Of a stretch of 64,000 nucleotides of DNA, positions 31,451 to 38,713 are shown one piece after another (within the stretch, counting starts at the first letter, position 1; the number at the start of each line of letters is the position of its first letter). The translations under genes and the position numbers were made by a program. The notes beneath the pieces are model-generated. The model did not search any database. It was not told the origin of the DNA and saw only the letters and a list, made by a program, of their open reading frames with translations. The stretch comes from Vreelandella alkaliphila (GTDB lineage Bacteria > Pseudomonadota > Gammaproteobacteria > Pseudomonadales > Halomonadaceae): contig NZ_JABASV010000001.1 in NCBI RefSeq assembly GCF_016107625.1, positions 186,001 through 250,000 of the forward strand, in the 5' to 3' direction.

Positions 31451-31500
31451 TCAGCGATTCGGCCTATGATTGTGCCAAAAATTGTGCCGAAAATCGCTGA
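31451..31500 (-). promoter_or_regulatory. Intercistronic hairpin next to the lacI-type ribosome site
   Basis: TCAGCGATT-CGGC (31451-31463) pairs with GCCG-AA-AATCGCTGA (31486-31500): 13 bp broken only by a 2-nt bulge. The loop is made of tandem ATTGTGCC units. In the minus-strand RNA the last arm abuts GAGG, the likely ribosome site of the repressor gene. It has no T-run, so it looks more like a processing or translation-damping stem than a terminator. Confidence 0.5.
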
Positions 31501-31518
31501 GCATTGCGGCAAATCCAG

Positions 31519-32790
31519 CTACCAACCACGCCTACCTATACGGGCAAGCTCACTATCGAGCTGCTGAATTGCTTGTTCGGGGGAAATATCACCGGATAGG
31601 GCGTCATGCACACGGTTGAACACGGCGTTAGACACCCGCGGATACGCTTCTCCAGTAACGCTCGCAGGACGTGGCACACCGTTCATAACGGTTTCATAAA
31701 GTTCGCCAATAAACGGATGGGCTTCCAGCACCTCGGCATTTTCATAGAGCACAGGCCGCGTCGGGTTTCGACCAAACTCAATGGCGTGAGCTTTCTGTTG
31801 CTCTTCAGCGGCGAGATAAGCCACTAGGTCGGCGGCGATGTCAGGGTGCTCTGAATAGCGCGAAACCGCCCAGTTCCAGCCGCCAAGCGTCGCGACAGAC
31901 TGCCCTTCGGACCCGCGGGGTAACGGCGCGACGCCAAACTTGCCTTGAATGGGCGTGCCATCTGCCTGCCCCAACGACCAGACATAAGGCCAGTTGCGCA
32001 TAAACACGGCATTACCCGCCTGGAACACCCCACGTGCTTCTTCTTCCATGTAATTGCGCACACCCTCAGGGCTAATATCACCCACCCAAGAGGCTGCTAG
32101 CGTGATGGCCTCTACGGCTTGGGGATTATCTATGGTGACTTGCCCATCGGCATCCACAAAAGTGCCGCCACCGTAGCTGGCTATCCACTCCAACGCATTC
32201 GTGGTCAGCCCCTCATAAGCTCGCCCCTGAAACACAAACCCATGCATGCGCGCATTACCTGCGTCGCGCTCAGCCTGCTGGATACGCCGCGCAGTATCAG
32301 TCAACGCCTGCCAAGTTGCTGGTACGTCGGCAGCGTATTTGTCCAACAAGTCCTGCCGGTAATAGAGCAAGCCTGCATCCGTAAACCACGGCAACGCCAC
32401 CAGCTTGCCCTGCACGGTATTGTTATCCATCAGCGAGGGAATAAAGCCGTCAGCCGCGCCTTCCGGCAGGTAGTCGTTTAGGTCAACCAAATGGTCGGCA
32501 AGTAGCCCTGGCCACACAATATCCACCATCAGCACATCCACATCTTGAGATTGGCTGCCTAATAGTTGCTGATAAAGCGACAACTTCTCAGTGGGTGATG
32601 CCGGGGTGGTGACGATATTCACTTGGTGACCATTAGCATCGGCCCACCGTTCTGCCAGGGTTGGGCAAAAATCTGCTGCCCCACCATCGCCACAGGCAAT
32701 GGTAATTTCAGCCGCCATGGCAGGTAGCGTTGCGGGCAGCAGGGCAAACAGTACCGCTGACGAGCGCAGGTAATAACGCATAGCATTCAC
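31519..32790 (-). CDS. Periplasmic sugar-binding protein of an ABC importer (family 1, ThuE/MalE-like)
   Basis: A 423-residue exported solute-binding protein. A signal peptide ends PAMAA. The mature protein opens with AEITIACGDGGAADFCPTLA, then LADHLVDLNDYLPEGAADGFIP, LPWFTDAGLLYYRQDLL and VATLGGWNWAVSRYSEHP, typical of cluster-B (maltose/trehalose) binders. Two Cys in the first 25 mature residues could form a disulfide. No permease or ATPase gene is adjacent, which is unusual. It is co-directional with thuA-thuB (51 bp gap) and followed by the lacI-type gene. Confidence 0.88.
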   Translation of the reverse strand: MNAMRYYLRSSAVLFALLPATLPAMAAEITIACGDGGAADFCPTLAERWADANGHQVNIVTTPASPTEKLSLYQQLLGSQSQDVDVLMVDIVWPGLLADHLVDLNDYLPEGAADGFIPSLMDNNTVQGKLVALPWFTDAGLLYYRQDLLDKYAADVPATWQALTDTARRIQQAERDAGNARMHGFVFQGRAYEGLTTNALEWIASYGGGTFVDADGQVTIDNPQAVEAITLAASWVGDISPEGVRNYMEEEARGVFQAGNAVFMRNWPYVWSLGQADGTPIQGKFGVAPLPRGSEGQSVATLGGWNWAVSRYSEHPDIAADLVAYLAAEEQQKAHAIEFGRNPTRPVLYENAEVLEAHPFIGELYETVMNGVPRPASVTGEAYPRVSNAVFNRVHDALSGDISPEQAIQQLDSELARIGRRGW

Positions 32791-32841
32791 CTCTATTATT
32801 ATTGGTAGGTAGGGAGCTAGTTAAAGGGTCGAGCCATCCAC

Positions 32842-33891
32842 CTAGCTGGCAATCGCTAGGCTGCGGTCTTCCTGGCTTGATACGAAACAGGCATCGAGCA
32901 CGGTTTGAATCGCCGCGCCGCGGGCAAAATCCGGTTGATCGTTATTCCCACTGCGAATGCTCTCGACGAAGCGCTGGTAAATACTCGGCGTGGACGGTGC
33001 TTTCACAGTGCTCCAGCGAGCGGGATGTACATCATCATCGAGGCATACCTGCACGTCATCTTTTGAGGCGTCCAGGTCAATACGAATCGCGCCTTTATCG
33101 CCGTGCACGCTCAGCGCCAGCGAGTTGTGATGCCCTGTTGCCCAGCGAGTGGCCTGAATAGTGCCCCTCGCACCATTGGCAAATGTCACCCTCATCAGCG
33201 CCGTATCATTGGCATCCAGCACATACTCACCAATGCGATTGTCTGGGGCTTTTTCAAAGCAGGTTAACTCGCAGTTAACTCGGGTAATATCGCCAACGGG
33301 GAAGCTGGCAAAGTCGACAATATGCACACCAACATCGCCTAATACGCCTTTGCTGCCGTGGGCTTCAGAAAGCCGCCATAGCCACTGGCTATCTTCATTC
33401 CAGCGCCCCCAGGCGTTACTCACTAGCCAGCTTTGTCGGTAACTGGCATCGACATGACGAACTTGACCAATCGCCCCTCCCGCAATCAGTGCACGCGCGT
33501 GTTGAATCGCCGGGGCATCGCGGTAGCTTAGGTTGACCATGTTGATCACGTTAGCGGCCTGAGCAGCGGCCGCCATTTCATGGGCATCTTGTGCATTTGT
33601 CGCCAGCGGTTTTTCACACAAAATATGCTTACCTGCGGCAATGGCGGCCAGCGACGTGGCTTTGTGAACACCATCTGGGGTGACGTTACTTACCGCGTGA
33701 ATATCATCCCGAGCCAGCATGGCATCCAGGTCTTGATAAACGTCGGCAATGCCATGATGCTCGGCAAACGCCTGAGCTTTGGCAAGGTCTTGGTCACACA
33801 CAGCCACCACTTCGATGCCTTCAAGACGGCCAAAATGCTTGGCGTGCTCGCCAGCCATGCTGCCTGCACCAATTATCGCTAAACGGATCAT
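32842..33891 (-). CDS. Gfo/Idh/MocA-family oxidoreductase (ThuB-like)
   Basis: A 349-residue NAD(P)-dependent sugar dehydrogenase. It has an N-terminal Rossmann motif ([18 protein letters not shown]), the EKP motif ([18 protein letters not shown]), and a C-terminal beta-sheet domain ([26 protein letters not shown]). In rhizobia, ThuB of this family acts on trehalose or related disaccharides together with ThuA. Its ATG overlaps the thuA stop by 4 bp. The exact substrate here is unproven. Confidence 0.85.
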   Translation of the reverse strand: MIRLAIIGAGSMAGEHAKHFGRLEGIEVVAVCDQDLAKAQAFAEHHGIADVYQDLDAMLARDDIHAVSNVTPDGVHKATSLAAIAAGKHILCEKPLATNAQDAHEMAAAAQAANVINMVNLSYRDAPAIQHARALIAGGAIGQVRHVDASYRQSWLVSNAWGRWNEDSQWLWRLSEAHGSKGVLGDVGVHIVDFASFPVGDITRVNCELTCFEKAPDNRIGEYVLDANDTALMRVTFANGARGTIQATRWATGHHNSLALSVHGDKGAIRIDLDASKDDVQVCLDDDVHPARWSTVKAPSTPSIYQRFVESIRSGNNDQPDFARGAAIQTVLDACFVSSQEDRSLAIAS

Positions 33892-34667
33892 TTAAAGCCC
33901 TCCTCACCGGGTTTATGCAGGCTTTCGCCTTTAATCTCGACCGGATTAGGCGCTTGGTCAGCGGGTACATTAGGGCAACTGTCGATCCATCGTGAACCTT
34001 CCGGGCGTGCCCAGTTCACGGCGTTTTTCAACACGGTTTTCACCTGGGCATCGTAATAAATCGGATAGGTTTCATGGCCAGGGCGGAAGTAGAAAATCTT
34101 GCCGTTGCCGCGTTTGTAGGTCAGTCCGGAGCGGAACACCTCGCCTCCCTCAAAGGCACTGATAAAGATCACTTCATCGGGGTTGGGCACCGCAAACGGT
34201 TCGCCGTACATTTCGGTATGGGGCAGCTCAATGTAGTCCCCCAGGCCCTGAACAATCGGGTGACCTGGGTTCACTACCCACAGCCGTTCCCGCTCGCCCG
34301 CTTCACGCCACTTGAGTGAACACGTAGTTCCCATTAAGCGCTTAAAAATTTTCGAGTAGTGCCCCGAGTGCAGCACAATCAAACCCATGCCCTGGAGTAC
34401 GCGTTTTTGAACGCGATCAACCGTCTCCTCTAACACATCGCCATGGGCGGCATGGCCCCACCATAGCAGCACATCGGTGCTTTCAAGCGTTGCTTCGCTC
34501 AAACCCTGCTCTGGATCTTGTAATGTGACAGCAGCGGCATTGATACCTTCTGCTTCGTTTAAACCTTCGGCGATGCACTGGTGCATACCCTTAGGGTAAA
34601 TACGCGCCACGATGTCATTGGTCTGCTCGTGGACGTTCTCTCCCCATACGGTCACGTTAATGCTCAT
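33888..34667 (-). CDS. ThuA-domain protein (trehalose-utilisation type)
   Basis: A 259-residue ThuA-like protein with a class I amidotransferase-like fold: [73 protein letters not shown] chose ATG 34667 ([10 protein letters not shown]), because AAGGAGA sits 5 nt upstream; the ATG 6 codons earlier lies before that site. It is first in the thuA-thuB-binding protein-lacI transcript and follows two LacI-type operators. The ThuA role in keto-sugar processing is established only for some relatives. Confidence 0.85.
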   Translation of the reverse strand: MSINVTVWGENVHEQTNDIVARIYPKGMHQCIAEGLNEAEGINAAAVTLQDPEQGLSEATLESTDVLLWWGHAAHGDVLEETVDRVQKRVLQGMGLIVLHSGHYSKIFKRLMGTTCSLKWREAGERERLWVVNPGHPIVQGLGDYIELPHTEMYGEPFAVPNPDEVIFISAFEGGEVFRSGLTYKRGNGKIFYFRPGHETYPIYYDAQVKTVLKNAVNWARPEGSRWIDSCPNVPADQAPNPVEIKGESLHKPGEEGFK

Positions 34668-34719
34668 AGACTCTCCTTGCGACATATAACATCTTAAAAA
34701 ATGACAGCTGAGGCTTAAA

Positions 34720-34752
34720 GTAAACGTTTACTCGAAAAGAGTAAACGTTTAC
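34720..34752 (-). promoter_or_regulatory. Two perfect LacI-type operators upstream of thuA
   Basis: GTAAACGTTTAC occurs twice, at 34720-34731 and 34741-34752. Both are perfect 12-bp palindromes with a central CG, as in LacI/GalR-family operators. They start 21 bp apart, so two dimers would bind on the same DNA face. The nearer one ends about 52 bp before the thuA start. The local lacI-type protein at 30450 is the obvious ligand, by inference. Confidence 0.85.
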
Positions 34753-34808
34753 CCAAATACAACTTTAGTCGCTTCACAAGAGTAAAAAGAGTGCGCATTA
34801 GCGCCTAC

Positions 34809-34842
34809 AAAAAAGCCCGCTGCACTAAGCAACGGGCTGTTT
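34809..34842 (-). terminator. Intrinsic terminator of the CBS/BON gene
   Basis: On the minus strand AGCCCG-TTGC, 5-nt loop, GCA-GCGGGCT followed by TTTTTT: a 10-bp stem with one mismatch. It starts 20 bp after the stop codon of the gene at 34862-35551. Confidence 0.9.
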
Positions 34843-34861
34843 AGTTAAGAAACACAGCGTA

Positions 34862-35551
34862 TTAGAAGTAGCCCGCTCCACGAGGCATCATGCCAAGGTG
34901 ATTTTCAACACGCTTGACGCCCTGGGTATTTTCAGCCGCTACGGTCACTGCCTGTTTCTGTTCCTCAGACTCTACTAGCCCCCAAATCTCTACGTTTCCG
35001 CCATCGACAATCACACTAAAGCTTTCGGTTCGTACGCCGGTGTTATTGTCGATCTCTTTAAGAATGGCTTCACGGATAGAGCGATCATCCTCCGGCGACT
35101 GAGTGGGCGCTACAACCGCGTTAGCAATCCCTTGAAGTAGGTTTGCGCGACTGACAATACCGACGAGCTTACCGTCTCGCACCACTGGCACCCGCTTGAT
35201 GTGATGCTTCTCCAGCAAACGAGCAATGCTATGCAGCGGTGCATTTTCTTCGACAGTTAGTGGCTTGGAGGTCATTACCTCATGCGCCTTACGCCCATGG
35301 GATTTAATATATGTCCCCGCGTCTTTACCGCCACTGAAGAGCGAGAGCCACCAAGAGCGGTTATCATCCGTTTCATCTTTCACTCGACGCATCAAATCGC
35401 CTTCACTCACGATACCCAACACTCTACGCTCATCATCGACGACCGGTACGGCACTAATGCGGTTTTCGAGTAGCAACTGCGCTATATCGCGCACGTTTGC
35501 GTCGGGCCCTACACACACCACGTTGGGTGTCATAATGTCGATAGCTTGCAC
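34862..35551 (-). CDS. CBS-pair protein with BON domain
   Basis: A 229-residue cytoplasmic protein with two CBS domains (IDIMTPNVVCVGPDANVRD..VPVVDDERRVLGIVSEGDLM; VMTSKPLTVEENAPL..VPVVRDGKLVGIVSRANLL) and a C-terminal BON domain (IREAILKEIDNNTG..VIVDGGNVEIWGLVESEEQ..VKRVENHLG). CBS pairs usually sense adenine nucleotides. The enzyme or channel it serves is unknown. I chose GTG 35551, since GGAGG lies 5 nt upstream. Its own terminator follows, so it looks monocistronic. Confidence 0.88.
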   Translation of the reverse strand: MQAIDIMTPNVVCVGPDANVRDIAQLLLENRISAVPVVDDERRVLGIVSEGDLMRRVKDETDDNRSWWLSLFSGGKDAGTYIKSHGRKAHEVMTSKPLTVEENAPLHSIARLLEKHHIKRVPVVRDGKLVGIVSRANLLQGIANAVVAPTQSPEDDRSIREAILKEIDNNTGVRTESFSVIVDGGNVEIWGLVESEEQKQAVTVAAENTQGVKRVENHLGMMPRGAGYF

Positions 35552-35674
35552 AGTATCCTCCAGGCGACAGGGTCGCAGTCGCAAATTATATTGCTCACCT
35601 TTGAGACTAGTGTGCTACTGGTGATTTCGCTATGCAGGCCCGGTCTCAGTGCCAGTCTATTGATCCAACGCAGT

Positions 35675-37105
35675 TTATTTGCTGGTTTTCTCTACACTTT
35701 CCTCAGCGACTTTCTCGACATCGACAATGCCAGAACGGCTCACAACCACTTTCCAGCGAGCTAGGTAGGTTGTGTCCTCACTACCCGTCTCACGAATGAC
35801 CAAGTTAAACAGGTGACGTCTCTCGACACTTTCTCTAACGGCCTGCCCTTCCTTCAGACGGTAAATGAAGTGCTTCTCTTTGCTCATTAAGCGCGTCAGC
35901 ATGGAAAGATCGATATGCAGCGTTTCACGGGTATGCTCATAACCGCTTAAAAAACGGGTAGGCGACATACGCGAGCTGGAACGATAGTGAAGTACTTCTT
36001 CTTCACGCTGAGCGACCGTGCGGCGGCGCATTTGTTGGATATCAGCATCTAGTGCGGCATAGCGCTTATAGTCGAACCACTCTAACTGCCGGCCCACCGA
36101 TTGATTGCGCGTGGGGTCGATATATTGCCGCCGCCACTTTGGCCTTCCACGCCGAAGCCAGCGCCATAACGTGTTACGCAGGTCGTCTTTAAACACTTCC
36201 CGCATCGCATAAAGCAGCGCCAACGCCAATACAAACAACGCAGTGACATCGCCCAGCACACTTCGCAAGTGGAGCACACCAAGCGATACAAAGGTCATTA
36301 CCACTGCCGTCGCCAACGCTTTTACTGCCTTCTGCTCGCCGCTCCCAAGCTCTAGAGCACGCTGTTTGAGCGTAATGGGATGCTCTATAAGCCGCCTTAG
36401 CAAGCGCATTTTATTCGACATCCGAGTGGGGTCTTCCATCACCCGTTCAGCGTTATACTCTTGCTCTTTTCGATAGTCGCTCTCACGCTGGCAGACGATG
36501 ATAAAGCGACGCTTTATCTCACTAAACTCGCCGCCACGAGGCATATGCGCTACCAATGCCAGCAGTTGCTGCTCGGTAAACCAGGAAAGGTAATTATCGA
36601 TGTTGGCAAAGTATTTATAGAGCCGCTCGTCGGTGGGCGAATTGCGCCGCAACCGTTTAAGAATGCCGTCACTCAAATCGCTCATTTCATACAGTTGGTC
36701 ACGGAGCGCATCGGCAAGCTCTTGAAGCTCGCCGCTCTCCTGGCGCTGATCGCTAGTGGCATGGCGTAGTTTTCGGGCGCTGGCCAGCATTGCCTGAGTC
36801 GTTCGCTCTAACGCCCCAACATATTGATAAGCATACAAACTTAAACTTAATCGATAGGAATCACTGCCTAACTGATTACGGCTCGCTAAACGGCTATGGA
36901 CCAACGGTAAATGGTACTCATCACTGTAGTAAGTGCGTGAAACGCTGATCGCGCCGTGATAAAACGCCTCTTCTGAAATGACATGGGTGCTAAGCCCAAG
37001 CTCTTTGGGCACAAATAGGTAAACATCGAGCGTGTGCGACGTTTCTTCCTTGAGCCGCCGAGTGAGCCTCAGCTGGAAGCTATTTTTACGCTCAACATTG
37101 ATCAC
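35675..37105 (-). CDS. Unknown conserved-looking membrane protein, two central helices
   Basis: 476 residues, not recognised. An N-terminal soluble part (1-255) is rich in Arg/Glu/Leu and probably mostly helical. Two hydrophobic helices lie at about 261-282 and 285-303 (AVVMTFVSLGVLHL; VTALFVLALALLYAM). A basic C-terminal cytoplasmic part follows (LRNTLWRWLRRGRPKWRRQY). The last about 100 residues are again beta/alpha mixed (KHFIYRLKEGQAV; RWKVVVSRSGIVDVEKV). It is divergent from the J-domain gene with 61 bp between, so the two may share control. No function is proposed. Confidence 0.8.
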   Translation of the reverse strand: MINVERKNSFQLRLTRRLKEETSHTLDVYLFVPKELGLSTHVISEEAFYHGAISVSRTYYSDEYHLPLVHSRLASRNQLGSDSYRLSLSLYAYQYVGALERTTQAMLASARKLRHATSDQRQESGELQELADALRDQLYEMSDLSDGILKRLRRNSPTDERLYKYFANIDNYLSWFTEQQLLALVAHMPRGGEFSEIKRRFIIVCQRESDYRKEQEYNAERVMEDPTRMSNKMRLLRRLIEHPITLKQRALELGSGEQKAVKALATAVVMTFVSLGVLHLRSVLGDVTALFVLALALLYAMREVFKDDLRNTLWRWLRRGRPKWRRQYIDPTRNQSVGRQLEWFDYKRYAALDADIQQMRRRTVAQREEEVLHYRSSSRMSPTRFLSGYEHTRETLHIDLSMLTRLMSKEKHFIYRLKEGQAVRESVERRHLFNLVIRETGSEDTTYLARWKVVVSRSGIVDVEKVAEESVEKTSK

Positions 37106-37166
37106 CTAACGAATCTCCTACTTCATTGCGTAACGCGATGATATACCATGGCCAATCATTATCAGG

Positions 37167-38216
37167 ATGGCCGTTAAAGCACTTCTGCGGTTAACCTCTT
37201 TGCCTTGGAGCCAGGGAATGTCCATTGCCCGTTTTTCACCCTTTGAGCTGTTGCTGCTAAAGAGCCGCAGCCAAGTGGATACGGCAACACTACTACTGTT
37301 AGCCTGGGTGCTTGTACATCGCCAGCAGGTGTCTGAAGGCCAGCGGCGACGCCGACTGGCTCAAGTCACCGCGCAATTTCGTCACGGACACGAACTTGGG
37401 CCGGTGATGAGCATTGCCCATAATCAAGACCTTCAAGCTATTCAGTTAGCGGCCGAAGTTGTGCGCAAAGAGTGCTCCAATGAGCGCAGTCTCAGCATAC
37501 TTTACCAAGCGATCACTGTAGCCACCGACGATGGCGAGCTATCTCTGAATAACCATTACATTCTGGGCTTTCTCGCTGATTTGCTAAATGTCACACCTGC
37601 CACATTCAGCACTCTCTTTCATGAGTTAACGGGCAAGCCACTGCAATCAGCAGAGGACCCCAGTCGAGATGCTTATTGGCAGGTGCACGATCCAGAATAT
37701 CACGCGCGCAAGGCACGTGATGCACACGCGGCTGAGCAGAAAGCAAAAGAGGCCGAAGAGCGCCAGCGTGCTAATAAAGAACAACAGCAACAAAAGCAGC
37801 AGAATAAACAACGCCAACAGGAAGAAGCACACCGTGAGAAGGCAAAACAGGAGCAGGCCAAGCAAGAACAGAACAAGCGGGAACAGGACAAACAACAAGA
37901 GCGCCGCAAACGACAGGAACAGACCCAACAGCAAGAGCGTCAGCGCTGGCAACAAGAGCAGAAGCGTCAGGAAGAAGCCCGTCGCCAACAGCGGGAGCGC
38001 CCCTCTTCACCACCCGATCGCAACACACGGGCGCTGGCAGTATTAGGACTAACACCAGGGGCTAATCGTGCCGATATCCGCCGTGCCTATCGCCGCATGG
38101 CGCAGCTACACCACCCTGACCGTTTCTATTCGGGTAGTGAACATCAAATAGCACTGGCATCAACGCGCTTTCAGCGCATCAAAAGTGCCTACGATTATTT
38201 GATGCAAAATACCTGA
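37167..38216 (+). CDS. DjlA-like J-domain co-chaperone with long Q/K/E-rich linker
   Basis: 349 residues in three parts. Residues about 15-160 are helical and DjlA/TerB-like (ATLLLLAWVLVHRQQVSEGQ; ILYQAITVATDDGELSLNNHYILGFLADLL). Residues about 178-279 are almost only Q, K, E, R and A, a likely coiled coil. Residues 285-349 are a J domain with intact HPD at 316-318 (AQLHHPDRF). HPD is the motif that stimulates Hsp70 ATPase. DjlA proper is membrane-anchored at the N-terminus; here only a weak hydrophobic patch is seen. It is divergent from the unknown membrane gene, and another J-like gene follows 44 bp later. Confidence 0.85.
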   Translation: MAVKALLRLTSLPWSQGMSIARFSPFELLLLKSRSQVDTATLLLLAWVLVHRQQVSEGQRRRRLAQVTAQFRHGHELGPVMSIAHNQDLQAIQLAAEVVRKECSNERSLSILYQAITVATDDGELSLNNHYILGFLADLLNVTPATFSTLFHELTGKPLQSAEDPSRDAYWQVHDPEYHARKARDAHAAEQKAKEAEERQRANKEQQQQKQQNKQRQQEEAHREKAKQEQAKQEQNKREQDKQQERRKRQEQTQQQERQRWQQEQKRQEEARRQQRERPSSPPDRNTRALAVLGLTPGANRADIRRAYRRMAQLHHPDRFYSGSEHQIALASTRFQRIKSAYDYLMQNT

Positions 38217-38260
38217 TTAGCCAACTGTTAACGATTAAGGGCAGAGCACCCAAACCGACA

Positions 38261-38713
38261 GTGAGTATCGACTCGAATATTATGCGCGATTTGTATCAAC
38301 GACTGACACTAACACCCGATGCGAGCGATCAAGAAATCAATAGCGCGGTGGCCCGCTGCCCAAACAGCGCGTTGCGCCAGGATGCTGAAACCGTACTTGG
38401 TGTTGCAGAACATCGCGACGCTTATAACAAGCTCCACAAAACAGTCAGCGACATAGGACAACTGCGGGCAAGGCTTGGACTCACCCACGCGGCTCATTGG
38501 CAAGGCGATGTAGCCAACGACTTTTCCCTACCACCCGATCATGCTATTTCGCGCCATGACGAGCTGATTGATCGCGTTAGTCTTGCGGTATCGCTTTATA
38601 ACCGCTGGAGGCGTTTCAAAGGCCCGTGGCTACTCGTCGCCCTGTTCACCATTGGTGCTAGCATAGGTCTCGCCTTTGGGCTCGCCTTGGGCCTTGGGCT
38701 TAGCATAGGTTGA
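38261..38713 (+). CDS. Degenerate J-like protein with C-terminal membrane helix
   Basis: 150 residues. Residues 9-75 align by eye with a J domain: helix I (RDLYQRLTLTPDASDQEINSA) and the terminal helix (HRDAYNKLHKTVSDIGQL) are J-like, but the central HPD loop is missing. It ends in a Gly-rich membrane helix (LLVALFTIGASIGLAFG and onward). The start is GTG 38261, with ATG 38282 as an alternative; neither has a good ribosome site. The last 84 bp overlap, tail to tail, the end of the MscS gene. Its position 44 bp after the J-domain gene suggests one transcript. Confidence 0.7.
   Translation: MSIDSNIMRDLYQRLTLTPDASDQEINSAVARCPNSALRQDAETVLGVAEHRDAYNKLHKTVSDIGQLRARLGLTHAAHWQGDVANDFSLPPDHAISRHDELIDRVSLAVSLYNRWRRFKGPWLLVALFTIGASIGLAFGLALGLGLSIG

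Noticed and set aside
37647-38055. Several minus-strand frames made of Leu/Cys/Ser/Val runs
   Set aside because: They are the antisense of the Q/K/E-rich repeat of the J-domain protein; low-complexity shadows, not membrane proteins.
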